The notes below the pieces were generated by a model that was given only the letters and a program-made list of their open reading frames with translations, did no database searches and had not been told where the DNA came from. From positions 1-49,876 of the forward strand of contig CALCVT010000090.1 of NCBI GenBank assembly GCA_937906495.1: DNA of 49,876 nucleotides, in the 5' to 3' direction. A program made the translations under genes and the position numbers. The DNA is from an uncultured Prevotella sp. (lineage in GTDB: Bacteria > Bacteroidota > Bacteroidia > Bacteroidales > Bacteroidaceae). Shown in pieces: positions 25,363 to 32,933 of the stretch. Each line of letters begins with the position of its first letter. The stretch's first letter is position 1.

Positions 25363-25776
25363 ATGAAGAGTTTTCTTGCTTTGCTCATTTTAAATTTGTG
25401 CATGAGTCTTTTTGCCGGATGCAGAACAGTTCCTATTCCAGACAATGTCGATGTCGAAACCTTTGCTGCTATGTTGCAAAATCCTAAGTTTCAATTAGTA
25501 GATGTGCGTACACTAGAAGAATTTAAGCAGGGGCATATTGAGCATGCTCTCCTTATTGATGTTAAACAGCCTGATTTTATAGCACGTGCTGAAAAAATGC
25601 TTGACAAAAAGCGTCCAATAGCTATTTATTGTCGAAGCGGACGTCGTTCAACCTATGCAGCAAGCTTGCTTTGTAAAAAGGGGTATCGAGTAACCAATCT
25701 TTTAGGTGGATTTATAGATTGGAAGGAACAAATGCCATGGAGTTCCTCTATACCCGATTCGCTTGTGGCAGAATAG
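25363..25776 (+). CDS. Rhodanese-domain lipoprotein
   Basis: This is a single rhodanese domain on a lipoprotein signal. From ATG 25363 the signal is MKSFLALLILNLCMSLFAGC, with a lipobox LFAGC and the lipidated Cys at residue 20. The rhodanese fold follows: FQLVDVRTLEEFKQGHIEHALLIDV and the active-site loop YCRSGRRS, whose Cys accepts sulfur or acts in redox exchange, then LLGGFIDWKEQMP. An earlier in-frame ATG at 25342 overlaps the WYL stop as ATGA and may allow coupled translation, but it would put seven extra residues before the lysine of the signal. It is probably envelope-anchored on the periplasmic side. Its substrate is unknown. Confidence 0.92.
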   Translation: MKSFLALLILNLCMSLFAGCRTVPIPDNVDVETFAAMLQNPKFQLVDVRTLEEFKQGHIEHALLIDVKQPDFIARAEKMLDKKRPIAIYCRSGRRSTYAASLLCKKGYRVTNLLGGFIDWKEQMPWSSSIPDSLVAE

Positions 25777-25880
25777 GCATAGAACAACTCATTTATCCAA
25801 ATAGGCTTTTACCTTTTGTGCAATTAGTTTCGTTCTTTAGCTTACTCATATATTAATTAGTAAGCATAGTTCATGCATAT

Positions 25881-25932
25881 AAAGAAAGCAGGCAGGAATT
25901 TTGAAGTTCTCAAAACACCTGCCTGCTTCTTT
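25881..25932. terminator. Bidirectional terminator between rhodanese gene and hemW
   Basis: GCAGGCAGG (25888-25896) pairs with CCTGCCTGC (25918-25926), and flanking A-run and T-run bases extend the stem. A-rich on the left and T-rich on the right, it suits both converging genes. Confidence 0.75.
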
Positions 25933-25969
25933 AATTCCTGCTAAGTGGCTATGCTTATAAATACCCTGG

Positions 25970-27127
25970 CTAAAGACGCATTAAATCGGTAATAAGATCA
26001 TCACTTATAAAAATGGCATGCGATGCAATACGCAAAAAGCCATCAGCTTCAACCATCTTGCCTGAAGCTAAATGGGGATTTGCTGCACGAAGCAAATCAG
26101 TATACCAGGCAGAACCAAAGCGTTCTGCTACTGTTTGGAGCGAGAGCCCGACACGTGTACGCAGAGAGAGAAATATAAGTTCGTTAAAACGTTCCGTAGC
26201 TGTCAGATTTTCAACTTTGTGCGGTGGATTCCCTGGTGTTAGAAGATAAGTTTGCAGGTCACTGATATTATAGCTACGATTGGTTCCGTCAAAGGAGTGC
26301 GCACCAGGCCCACATCCTAAGTAGGGCGTGCCATTCCAATATCCCGAGTTGTGGCGGGAGTAGTAGCCTGGCTTGGCAAAATTTGAAATTTCGTATTGTT
26401 CAAATCCTGCATTCAAGGCAGCATGTTGTAAACTTATAAACTCATCAGCGCAAGTATCCTCATCTGCAGGAGTCAATTCTCCAATTGCCACTTTATGTCC
26501 TAAAACAGTACGCGGTTCAACGGTTAGCGCATAAGCAGAAAGGTGTTTAACGGGTAAGGCAAAAGCATGCTGTAAATCTATTTCGAAATCGGCTGCCGAC
26601 TGCATAGGTAAACCATATATCAAATCGATGCTTACATTGTCAATACCACCTTGAACCAGCGTGTAAACGGCCTGTTCGGCCTCGGCTGCCGTATGGCGTC
26701 GGTGCAGAATTCGAAGCAAGTTGTCATCAAACGTTTGTACTCCTATACTTACACGGTTAAATCCCAATTTTACGAGTCCTTCAACCATTTCAGGTGTAAT
26801 ATCGTCGGGATTAGCCTCAAAGGTAAGCTCTGCCTGCGGGTCAACATCGTACGTACGGTGTATAGTTTCCACGATTTTTGAAAGTTCACTCATTGTGAGT
26901 TGAGAAGGAGTACCTCCTCCCAAATACAATGTATGTATTTGCCGCGCAGGCAGATAGTTACACCGACTTTGAAGTTCATCACACAGCACTTGTACAAAGC
27001 GGCTGCGAACCTCAGAGCTGCAGGTTGTAGAATAAAAGTCACAGTATATGCAACGGCGTTGACAAAACGGTATGTGCAGGTAAATCACTATATCTGATAC
27101 TAAATGGACAATGGCTTGTATATCCAC
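25970..27127 (-). CDS. hemW: Radical SAM heme chaperone HemW-like (annotated as coproporphyrinogen III oxidase)
   Basis: The 385-residue radical SAM protein carries the CxxxCxxC cluster motif as Cys22, Cys26 and Cys29 (YLHIPFCQRRCIYCDF). Next come YLGGGTPSQL (SAM binding), FEANPDDITPEM, GVQTFDDNLLRILHRRHTA and IDLIYGLPMQS, then the HemN C-terminal region (YEISNFAKPGYYSRHNSGYWNGTPYLGCGPGAHSF). The short N-terminus before the cluster is typical of HemW (heme chaperone) rather than HemN oxidase, so annotation as an oxidase should be treated with care. The start used is GTG at 27127, which falls in the arm of a hairpin; another GTG at 27088 (giving MIYLHIPFC) is also plausible. It lies 30 bases after the TRIC-like gene on the same strand. 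Confidence 0.92.
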   Translation of the reverse strand: MDIQAIVHLVSDIVIYLHIPFCQRRCIYCDFYSTTCSSEVRSRFVQVLCDELQSRCNYLPARQIHTLYLGGGTPSQLTMSELSKIVETIHRTYDVDPQAELTFEANPDDITPEMVEGLVKLGFNRVSIGVQTFDDNLLRILHRRHTAAEAEQAVYTLVQGGIDNVSIDLIYGLPMQSAADFEIDLQHAFALPVKHLSAYALTVEPRTVLGHKVAIGELTPADEDTCADEFISLQHAALNAGFEQYEISNFAKPGYYSRHNSGYWNGTPYLGCGPGAHSFDGTNRSYNISDLQTYLLTPGNPPHKVENLTATERFNELIFLSLRTRVGLSLQTVAERFGSAWYTDLLRAANPHLASGKMVEADGFLRIASHAIFISDDLITDLMRL

Positions 27128-27149
27128 CCTGCTGCTAACGCAGGGTGGA
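27123..27149. repeat. Perfect hairpin at the hemW start
   Basis: TCCACCCTGC (27123-27132) pairs with GCAGGGTGGA (27140-27149), a 10-bp stem with a 7-base loop. It covers the GTG start used for hemW. There is no T-run on the minus strand, so it is not a plain terminator. Confidence 0.6.
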
Positions 27150-27157
27150 GCAGGGGG

Positions 27158-27772
27158 TTAATCTTCACTTTTTAGAACGGGAAGGTGGAGCTTATATTTC
27201 ACAGCAAGGAATCGCACAAGCATCACACAAGTACCACAGATAATACCGGCCGGAATGGTGCCCATGCCTAACTTGTGACATATAAAATATACAATACCAC
27301 CTATCACGCAGGCCAGCGCATATATCTCCTTGCGGAAGATAAGAGGAACCTCGTTAATAAATACATCACGAAATACACCCCCTCCGGCACCGGTTATGGA
27401 GCCCATGATTATAGCAGTCCAAAAAGGGAAACCTGCGCTAATGGTTCGCTCGATACCCGTTACGGTAAATAGTGCCAAACCGATGGTGTCGAAGAGAAAC
27501 CACGTATTATTTTGGCGTACAAGAAATTTGCGGAAGGTAATGACCCACACCAATGCCAGTGCCGAACATATCATATAAAAGGGATTTGTCATCCAAAAGG
27601 GGGACTGGCCGAGCATGAGATCGCGCATAGTACCGCCACCGATAGCTGTGGTAAGCCCTACCACGTAGGCACCGAAAAGGTCAAATCGTTTTGCCGAGGC
27701 CAGGCGAATGCCCGAGATTGCAAACGCCAAAGTGCCTATAAAGTCTAATACTTGAGTAAATGATACTACCAT
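27158..27772 (-). CDS. TRIC-family (UPF0126/YicG-like) membrane protein
   Basis: The 204-residue inner-membrane protein has about seven hydrophobic helices and the two duplicated motifs of the family: AIGGGTMRDLMLGQSPFW in the first half and GAGGGVFRDVFINEVP in the second. Prokaryotic TRIC homologues form trimeric monovalent cation channels; many are annotated as glycine-transporter-like. The start is ATG 27772 (MVVSFTQVLDFIGTLAFAISG), which matches the family. The longer frame from a TTG at 27793 lies within a hairpin and is rejected. The gene sits between the D-2-hydroxyacid dehydrogenase and hemW, all on the minus strand. Confidence 0.93.
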   Translation of the reverse strand: MVVSFTQVLDFIGTLAFAISGIRLASAKRFDLFGAYVVGLTTAIGGGTMRDLMLGQSPFWMTNPFYMICSALALVWVITFRKFLVRQNNTWFLFDTIGLALFTVTGIERTISAGFPFWTAIIMGSITGAGGGVFRDVFINEVPLIFRKEIYALACVIGGIVYFICHKLGMGTIPAGIICGTCVMLVRFLAVKYKLHLPVLKSED

Positions 27773-27784
27773 GTAGTTATGTAT

Positions 27785-27809
27785 CGGTAGCAATCTTAAA
27801 TTGCTACCG
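27785..27809 (-). terminator. Hairpin between the dehydrogenase and the TRIC-like gene
   Basis: CGGTAGCAAT (27785-27794) pairs with ATTGCTACCG (27800-27809), a perfect 10-bp stem with a 5-base loop. A second stem lies 38 bases away at 27847-27874 (TAGCCGCA/TGCGGCTA, 12-base loop). They stand in tandem downstream of the dehydrogenase gene on the minus strand and may end or attenuate its transcript. Confidence 0.5.
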
Positions 27810-27902
27810 GATGTGTTCGAGTTTAAGTAAAGCTGAAACTAGTATGTAGCCGCAGCGTCAATAGGGTGCGGCTAATTGTCTGGAGTTGATAAGTTACAAC
27901 GA

Positions 27903-28856
27903 TTAGTTAACTACGCTCTTAGGTGTTCCGGCCTCGTAAGCACGTATGTTATCGGCAATAATGGCCAGGATACGCTGCCGTGCCTCAGGTGTGTTCCATC
28001 CGATATGGGGAGTTATATAGGTATTGGGCGCATTGATTATAGGATTATTGGGGTGCGGAGGTTCCTGGGTCAGAGCATCCGTGCAATAGGCACGCAATTG
28101 TCCTGTGCGCAATGCAGTTGCCACATCGTCTTCGTTTATCAATCCACCTCGTGCTGTATTTATAAGTATAAGGTTCGGATTCGACTTGGCCAGTAGTTCG
28201 GCATTGACAAACTCTTTGTTCGAAGCGTTCAGCGGACAGTTCAGGCTAACAATGTCGCAAGTGGAAAAAGCTTTCTGAAGGTCAATTTTCTCGATACCGG
28301 CTGGCAAGTCGCTTTGCGGACGTCCCGTAACGGCAAAAACTTTCAATCCGAGTGCCTGCATAATTGTTGCTACGCTTTGGCCAATATTGCCAAAGCCTAC
28401 AATTGCCATGCGTTTATCTACAAGTTCAAAGCGTGGTTTGATTGTGTAGCAAAAGTCAACGCTACGACACCAGTCTCCTTCGTGGTTTCGCAGGGTATAG
28501 CTACCCACAGAGTCGGCTACTTCGAGCAGGAGAGAAGTCACAATCTGGGCAACCGAGCGGCTGGAGTATCCGGCACAGTTGCAAACGGTAATACCACGCT
28601 TGCGCGCTGCTGCCGTATCAATGCGGTCGTATCCCGTTGCTGCAACGCACACCAGTTTGAGTTGGGGCAGAGCTGCAAAATGCTCATCTGTCAGCACCAC
28701 TTTGTTAACAATAACCACATCGGCATCCCGGGCGTTCTTGATAATATCGGCAGGAGCTGTGCGGTCGTAAATGGTCAGTTCGCCACAGGCTTCGAGCGTT
28801 TTCCACGTCAAATCGCCGGGATTGATGGTATAGCCATCTAAAAAGGATATTTTCAT
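27903..28856 (-). CDS. D-2-hydroxyacid dehydrogenase (NAD-dependent)
   Basis: The 317-residue cytoplasmic enzyme of the D-isomer-specific 2-hydroxyacid dehydrogenase family is similar to glycerate/hydroxypyruvate reductases. The NAD motif GFGNIGQ lies in RMAIVGFGNIGQSVATIM. Catalytic positions are seen as Arg in INTARGGLINE, an acidic Glu in TDALTQEPP, and His in YITPHIGWNTPEA. The substrate-side segment CVAATGYDRIDTAAARKRGI is standard. The exact substrate cannot be read from sequence; glycerate is the common guess for Bacteroidales homologues. It lies 86 bases after the Plug-type gene. Confidence 0.93.
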   Translation of the reverse strand: MKISFLDGYTINPGDLTWKTLEACGELTIYDRTAPADIIKNARDADVVIVNKVVLTDEHFAALPQLKLVCVAATGYDRIDTAAARKRGITVCNCAGYSSRSVAQIVTSLLLEVADSVGSYTLRNHEGDWCRSVDFCYTIKPRFELVDKRMAIVGFGNIGQSVATIMQALGLKVFAVTGRPQSDLPAGIEKIDLQKAFSTCDIVSLNCPLNASNKEFVNAELLAKSNPNLILINTARGGLINEDDVATALRTGQLRAYCTDALTQEPPHPNNPIINAPNTYITPHIGWNTPEARQRILAIIADNIRAYEAGTPKSVVN

Positions 28857-28942
28857 GAGTTGGTTTGTTTATACAGGGTTAATAAGGTAATAGAATGAAA
28901 TGGCAAAAGCCCATTGACAGGTTAATGCCGACGAACTTACAA

Positions 28943-30211
28943 CTATTGTTTGCGGAAGATTGGGGCAGAATATCCCACAAGTTGCCAATAGCTGCCACCC
29001 GTTGGGCAGTAGTAAGCTAAAATATTGTATTCGTTTTCAGTTTGGTAAAAGTCACCCTCTGCCGGAGCTGTGAGTCCGGCATGGGGCGATGTAGCATCGG
29101 TACACAGATATTGGTAATTGTAATAGCCTGATTTGAGCAGGATGGCTGCTTCGTAAGCTTCGGTTTGCGGGTTGTAACTCATGCGATACCTGGACGACAA
29201 GCCCGTAGTAGCCCAATTGCCATTAACGTAGTAGGTGCGTCCGGCTATCGGCAGCGAGGCCAGGGAGAAGTGAATAATGGCATAGTCGGCTTCGGTGTTC
29301 GGATTGCCGGCCGATTCGCTTCGTACTATATAGAGCCCGTCACGGTCTTCATCGTAAAGATAGTTTTGGCGGGGGGCATCGGTAAGGAGCGTATAATGGT
29401 AATAGGGGTCGAACCATTCAATATAGTCGCCATGCATACTGGGGTAATGGGTTGAAAGCAATTCCATTTTGCGATACTCATTTCCCGCCTTGAAGATAAG
29501 GTCTTTGTCGTGTTCCCAAATGAGTATGTTGCCGTTTTGCGAGGTGCAGGGCGGATTGATTACAGCATTATCCAAACGTCTGTTTTGCATTACCAAGGTG
29601 CGCACTTCAGTTTCGGCATCGCGCAGCGTCTCGTTCGAAAAGTCCATGCGCATGGAAAGTTGCTGATGTTGCGCGTTCCAGTCAATATCGGTATTGGTGG
29701 TACAAGTAGGACGAATAGGTACGCGGTTGTCTACAACGCCAAAGTACGTTTGAAGCACAGCAACCTGCTCGCCTTCGTCATTTTCAGTGCTGACAGTCAG
29801 GCGGTAGTTACCCGAAATGAGCGGGCGCATTCGCGCATTGGGCAAACTGAAGCGGTAATGCGTGTAGTGCACGGTAGTGTTGGTGCTCGGCTCATAATCT
29901 TCAATCACCTCCTCTTCAGAGGCTGTACTAAGATATTCACTTTCAAAGAGTCCCTCTGTGGGGTTTCCTTCAAAGTCGCAATGTTCTATGCGGTAGGTAT
30001 AGCGTCGGTACTCATGCGTCAAATCGTCAAACGAAACCACCATCCGCTTGCTGCCATCAAGGGGTATTACGGGTAATTGCGAGGCATCATAATCAACTAT
30101 CAGCTGCACCGTGTGCAGGTTGGGAGCTACGAGTGTAGTTCTACCGGGTTGGGCCATGGCCGTGCAGGGGATTAAAGCAGGCAGTAGCGCGCGGAAACTG
30201 ATTATTTTCAT
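28943..30211 (-). CDS. T9SS Plug-type protein (former DUF5103)
   Basis: The 422-residue exported protein (signal MKIISFRALLPALIPCTAMA) has the layout of the DUF5103 family, renamed after the Plug protein that closes the periplasmic side of the SprA pore in Flavobacterium. Recognisable segments are NLHTVQLIVDYDASQLPVIPLDGS (about 31-54), MVVSFDDLTHEYRRYTYRIEHCDFEG (about 57-82), the long SNETLRDAETEVRTLVMQNRR region (about 193-213), and the C-terminal YNYQYLCTD and YQTENEYNILAYYCP. All of these are beta-rich. The family is recognised by memory of these motifs. Its presence with sprA, porU and porV in one window fits a T9SS role. It lies on the opposite strand 18 kb from sprA and follows the fucosidase gene. 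Confidence 0.85.
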   Translation of the reverse strand: MKIISFRALLPALIPCTAMAQPGRTTLVAPNLHTVQLIVDYDASQLPVIPLDGSKRMVVSFDDLTHEYRRYTYRIEHCDFEGNPTEGLFESEYLSTASEEEVIEDYEPSTNTTVHYTHYRFSLPNARMRPLISGNYRLTVSTENDEGEQVAVLQTYFGVVDNRVPIRPTCTTNTDIDWNAQHQQLSMRMDFSNETLRDAETEVRTLVMQNRRLDNAVINPPCTSQNGNILIWEHDKDLIFKAGNEYRKMELLSTHYPSMHGDYIEWFDPYYHYTLLTDAPRQNYLYDEDRDGLYIVRSESAGNPNTEADYAIIHFSLASLPIAGRTYYVNGNWATTGLSSRYRMSYNPQTEAYEAAILLKSGYYNYQYLCTDATSPHAGLTAPAEGDFYQTENEYNILAYYCPTGGSYWQLVGYSAPIFRKQ

Positions 30212-30242
30212 AGGTGGTCAAAGCATAAATACAGCGCTGGCA

Positions 30243-30292
30243 CAGCGTTTCGTTCTTTCGCATATCAATCTCTGAAAAGGGGCGGAACGCTG
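30243..30292 (-). terminator. Hairpin between fucosidase and Plug-type gene
   Basis: CAGCGTTTCG (30243-30252) pairs with CGGAACGCTG (30283-30292), 10 bp with one wobble and a 30-base loop. It lies in the 91-base gap. The right arm shares GGCGGAACGCT with the hairpin after sprA (10556-10566). Confidence 0.35.
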
Positions 30293-30302
30293 GCCTCGTG
30301 TA

Positions 30303-31631
30303 TTAGTTTATTTTCAGAACGTAAGCTGGCTGGTTGGGCTGCATGTCGGGAATGGTAAAGGTCAAAGTGCCCTGTTTTTTATTGTATTTATACTCAATAC
30401 GCTTGTTGGTAGTCAGCGACGTTACATGCTTGATTTTGCCTTTGAATGGAACTGTCAGGCTGGTGAACGGCTGTTGGGGCATAAGATGGAGGTAGAGTGT
30501 TCCATCTTTCCGGCTTTGTGTACTTACAACACTATCGCCCTGCGCAATAGGTCCGGCTACAGTGCCGTAAATGCTTTCGCCGGCAGGACCATTGAGCCAG
30601 AGTCCCATTTCGTGCAAGCGGCTCAATGCAGTTGCCGGAAGTTCACCATTAGCCTGCGGACCAATATTGAGCAGCAGGTTTGCCCCCTTGGCTGAGGTAC
30701 GGATGAGCAGACGCAAAAGTTCGTTGGCCGACTTATAGTCTTGATCGGCAATCTTATATCCCCACATGCCATTCATTGTTTGGCAGGTTTCGAGCGGCAA
30801 CTGTCCGATGCTCTGTCCCGACAAGCCCGCCTTGTTCTCGCCAGGCACGTCGCGCTCAAACATTTGCATATCCTCGCCGTCAAAGGGTGTTTGGTGGTGA
30901 TTATTGCCAATGATGCAGGCAGGCTGCAACCGGTGTATCAGGGCATATTGCTGCGGAAGTTCCCAATTAAAGGGTGTTTTATCCTGGTCGTGATCCCACC
31001 AGCCATCAAACCAAATGCCGTCAATTTTACCATAGTTGGTGAGCAACTCCGTGAGTTGGCCATTCATAAAGTTGTAGTAGCTCTTCCAGTTCTCCTTAGC
31101 TTTGTCCTTCCCGGTGTGGAGTCCGGTACGCCCTGTGGGGTAGTCATCGCGTGTCCAGTCGATGTGCGAATAGTAGAGGTGAATATTCACCCCTTGTTTA
31201 TGACACTCGTCGACCAACTGCTTTACGATGTCTTTGCCGTAGGGAGTGTTCATAATATTATAGTCCGACAGTTTAGTATCGAACATGGAAAATCCATCGT
31301 GGTGACGCGTTGTAAAGCAGATGTACTTTGCACCGGCAGCCTTGATAGCTGCTACCCATTTGCTTGCATCGAAGCGGTGCGGATAAAAAGCATCAGCCGA
31401 TTTGGCATACTCCCTGTTATCGATGTTTGCATTTTGCATATACCATTCGCCCTGGGCAAACATGCTGTATATGCCCCAATGAAGGAAGATACCAAAACGA
31501 TTGTCCGAAAACCGCTGACGCGCTTGTAAATTCTCGGGTGCAGGAACATATTGCTGACTGTTAGCTATAGGCTGGCTCATAGCTGCAACAGAAGCCGAGG
31601 CTAAAAGAGCTGAAAAAAGGAGATGTTTCAT
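30303..31631 (-). CDS. GH29 alpha-L-fucosidase, exported
   Basis: The protein hydrolyses terminal alpha-L-fucose from glycans. From ATG 31631 it has 442 residues, with signal peptide MKHLLFSALLASASVAAMSQ. GH29 landmarks are FGIFLHWGIYSMFAQGEWYM (about 46-65), YICFTTRHHDGFSMFDTKLSDYN (about 103-125), and IDGIWFDGWW with the nucleophile Asp209. The later regions are CIIGNNHHQ, MNGMWGYKIAD and ANLLLNIGPQANGELP. The C-terminal ~80 residues form a small beta domain; no T9SS C-terminal signal is seen. The longer frame from 31721 is rejected because a -7 box lies at 31718-31726. No polysaccharide-utilisation partners (SusC/SusD) flank it. Confidence 0.95.
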   Translation of the reverse strand: MKHLLFSALLASASVAAMSQPIANSQQYVPAPENLQARQRFSDNRFGIFLHWGIYSMFAQGEWYMQNANIDNREYAKSADAFYPHRFDASKWVAAIKAAGAKYICFTTRHHDGFSMFDTKLSDYNIMNTPYGKDIVKQLVDECHKQGVNIHLYYSHIDWTRDDYPTGRTGLHTGKDKAKENWKSYYNFMNGQLTELLTNYGKIDGIWFDGWWDHDQDKTPFNWELPQQYALIHRLQPACIIGNNHHQTPFDGEDMQMFERDVPGENKAGLSGQSIGQLPLETCQTMNGMWGYKIADQDYKSANELLRLLIRTSAKGANLLLNIGPQANGELPATALSRLHEMGLWLNGPAGESIYGTVAGPIAQGDSVVSTQSRKDGTLYLHLMPQQPFTSLTVPFKGKIKHVTSLTTNKRIEYKYNKKQGTLTFTIPDMQPNQPAYVLKIN

Positions 31632-31717
31632 ATTAAATAGACCTATACTATAAGGATTTGAAAGTACCAATGGATAGGGGCATGCAGCAGCCCTCTGAGT
31701 CATGGTGCTAAATCGTA

Positions 31718-31726
31718 GCAAAAATA
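31718..31726 (-). promoter_or_regulatory. -7 box for the fucosidase gene
   Basis: TATTTTTGC on the minus strand matches TAnnTTTG. A TTTG lies upstream, but only 12 bases away, so a proper -33 element is missing. The leader would be about 80 bases, ending at ATG 31631. Confidence 0.4.
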
Positions 31727-31768
31727 CAGTTTTTCAGACAAACTACGCCTTACCTCGCGTTTTTTTTG

Positions 31769-31777
31769 TAATTTCGC
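31769..31777 (+). promoter_or_regulatory. -7 box for RNase P RNA
   Basis: TAATTTCGC lies about ten bases before the predicted RNA 5' end (about 31785) and differs from TAnnTTTG by one T-to-C change. No clear -33 match is seen. Confidence 0.4.
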
Positions 31778-31784
31778 GCCCATA

Positions 31785-32264
31785 AAGAGTCAGCCGGACG
31801 GCTTGTCGCGTGCGTTCTGTTCGTACCTTTAGGGGTACGGCTGTGGCGCAGGAGGAAAGTCCGGGCAGCTCAGAGCATTCCGCTTCATAATGAGAAGTCG
31901 TCCGCGAGGGTGAATTAGTGTAGAAGAAAATAACCGCCCCTTGTCTTGGGTGCAGCAACAGGTTGCAAGGGTAATACACTTGTAATGTGGCATACTCGAA
32001 ACAAGGGGTAAGGGTGAGAAGGTGAGGTAAGAGCTCACCAGCCGTATGGCGACATGCGGGCTGTGCACATCGGAAGCTGAAAGTTCATGTATACCGGCGT
32101 CAGAGGGTTGCTCGCTCAAGTTTACCAGGTCCGCAAGGAGGGTGAAACACGCCGGAGGGTGGAACGATACAGCATGTCGGTGACGGCATGCGCGGATAAA
32201 TGACAGGCGCGGCTCTTTTGTAGCCGTACAGAACCCGGCTTATAGTCTGACTGACTCTTTTTTT
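31785..32264 (+). ncRNA. rnpB: RNase P RNA (class A)
   Basis: This is the catalytic RNA that matures tRNA 5' ends. The universally conserved blocks are present: GAGGAAAGTCCGGGC (near 31851-31865, P4 5' side and J3/4) and ACAGAACCCGGCTTA (near 32228-32242, P4 3' side). The internal conserved regions GGTAAGGGTGAGAAGGTGAGG and ACCGCCC/GGGT segments are also seen. The 5' and 3' ends pair through GAGTCAG (31787-31793) and CTGACTC (32251-32257), and a T-run follows directly, giving a transcript of about 480 bases including the terminator. Weak open frames cross it on the minus strand and are not genes. Confidence 0.97.
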
Positions 32265-32278
32265 ATTAAAAACGCATT

Positions 32279-32316
32279 AAGCGGGAGGATTATGCTATTG
32301 CACCATCCTCCCGCTT
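32279..32316. terminator. Hairpin downstream of rnpB
   Basis: AAGCGGGAGGAT (32279-32290) pairs with ATCCTCCCGCTT (32305-32316), a perfect 12-bp stem with a 14-base loop. It lies just after the rnpB T-run and probably serves as a backup terminator. Confidence 0.6.
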
Positions 32317-32367
32317 AAGTTTGATGTAAAAGTTTATAAACCGCTTGTCAAAAATTCTACATCCGCT

Positions 32368-32402
32368 CTACTTGGAGCAGCAAGATTTGCTGCTCCAAGT
32401 AG
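32368..32402. repeat. Perfect 16-bp hairpin
   Basis: CTACTTGGAGCAGCAA (32368-32383) and its exact complement (32387-32402) flank a 3-base loop GAT. No T-run follows and no gene lies next to it. The function is unknown. Confidence 0.7.
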
Positions 32403-32570
32403 ATAATAAACAATCTTAAATCTTTGATTGATGAGCCGTGTAGCCGATAATTAATAATTAGCGGAGGCTCTTATAATTTATTTTGAGGAACAGGCATTAG
32501 GGGGATATAGCAATCTTAAAAAGGTCCTAACTGTTAAAAGTCGATTAATCGGGTATGAAATTGCAGAGCG

Positions 32571-32641
32571 GAGCGACAGAATTTTCTAAAGCCGCGACAG
32601 AAAATTCTATCGCAGCGCCCGGATTTTCTATCGCGGCTTCA
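32571..32641. repeat. REP-like element copy 2
   Basis: This stretch repeats parts of the double palindrome at 1535-1598 in a shuffled form: CGACAGAATTTTCTAAAGCC, then GCGACAGAAAATTCTATCGC, then ATTTTCTATCGCGGCTTC. The half-sites are arranged so that more than one fold is possible. Confidence 0.55.
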
Positions 32642-32709
32642 GAATATGCGCTGCGCTACTGTAAAATGCTATAATCAGACCATGCAAACGTAGGGAAGGT
32701 AACAAAAAC

Positions 32710-32738
32710 AGGCCGGCTTCAGATTTTGAAGCCGGCCT
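32710..32738. terminator. GC-rich hairpin
   Basis: AGGCCGGCTTC (32710-32720) pairs with GAAGCCGGCCT (32728-32738), an 11-bp stem with a 7-base loop, preceded on the left by AACAAAAAC. On the minus strand this gives a T-rich tail (GTTTTTGTT), so it suits termination of the minus-strand WalJ-like gene that ends at 32934. Confidence 0.5.
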
Positions 32739-32933
32739 ACAGGCAAACGTTGACTTTCGCAGCCCTTATTGGATGTCTAAAGTTAAGCATTTACGGCTAA
32801 CTAACCAAATCATTGCTTGCTAAAAGCGCCAGTTGATTTTTAGTATTCGCGCATTTTGCAGCTACAAGTCTGTTGCTGCGAGCCAGCACGTTGCATGCAA
32901 AATTTTATGAGAGTTTTAATGTTTGCTGCAGTG

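Noticed and set aside
30741..31529. A 262-codon + strand frame opposite the fucosidase gene
   Set aside because: The minus strand encodes GH29 with catalytic motifs; the + frame is a shadow due to codon bias.
31829..32119. Minus-strand frames across 31743-32119
   Set aside because: They overlap the highly conserved RNase P RNA gene.
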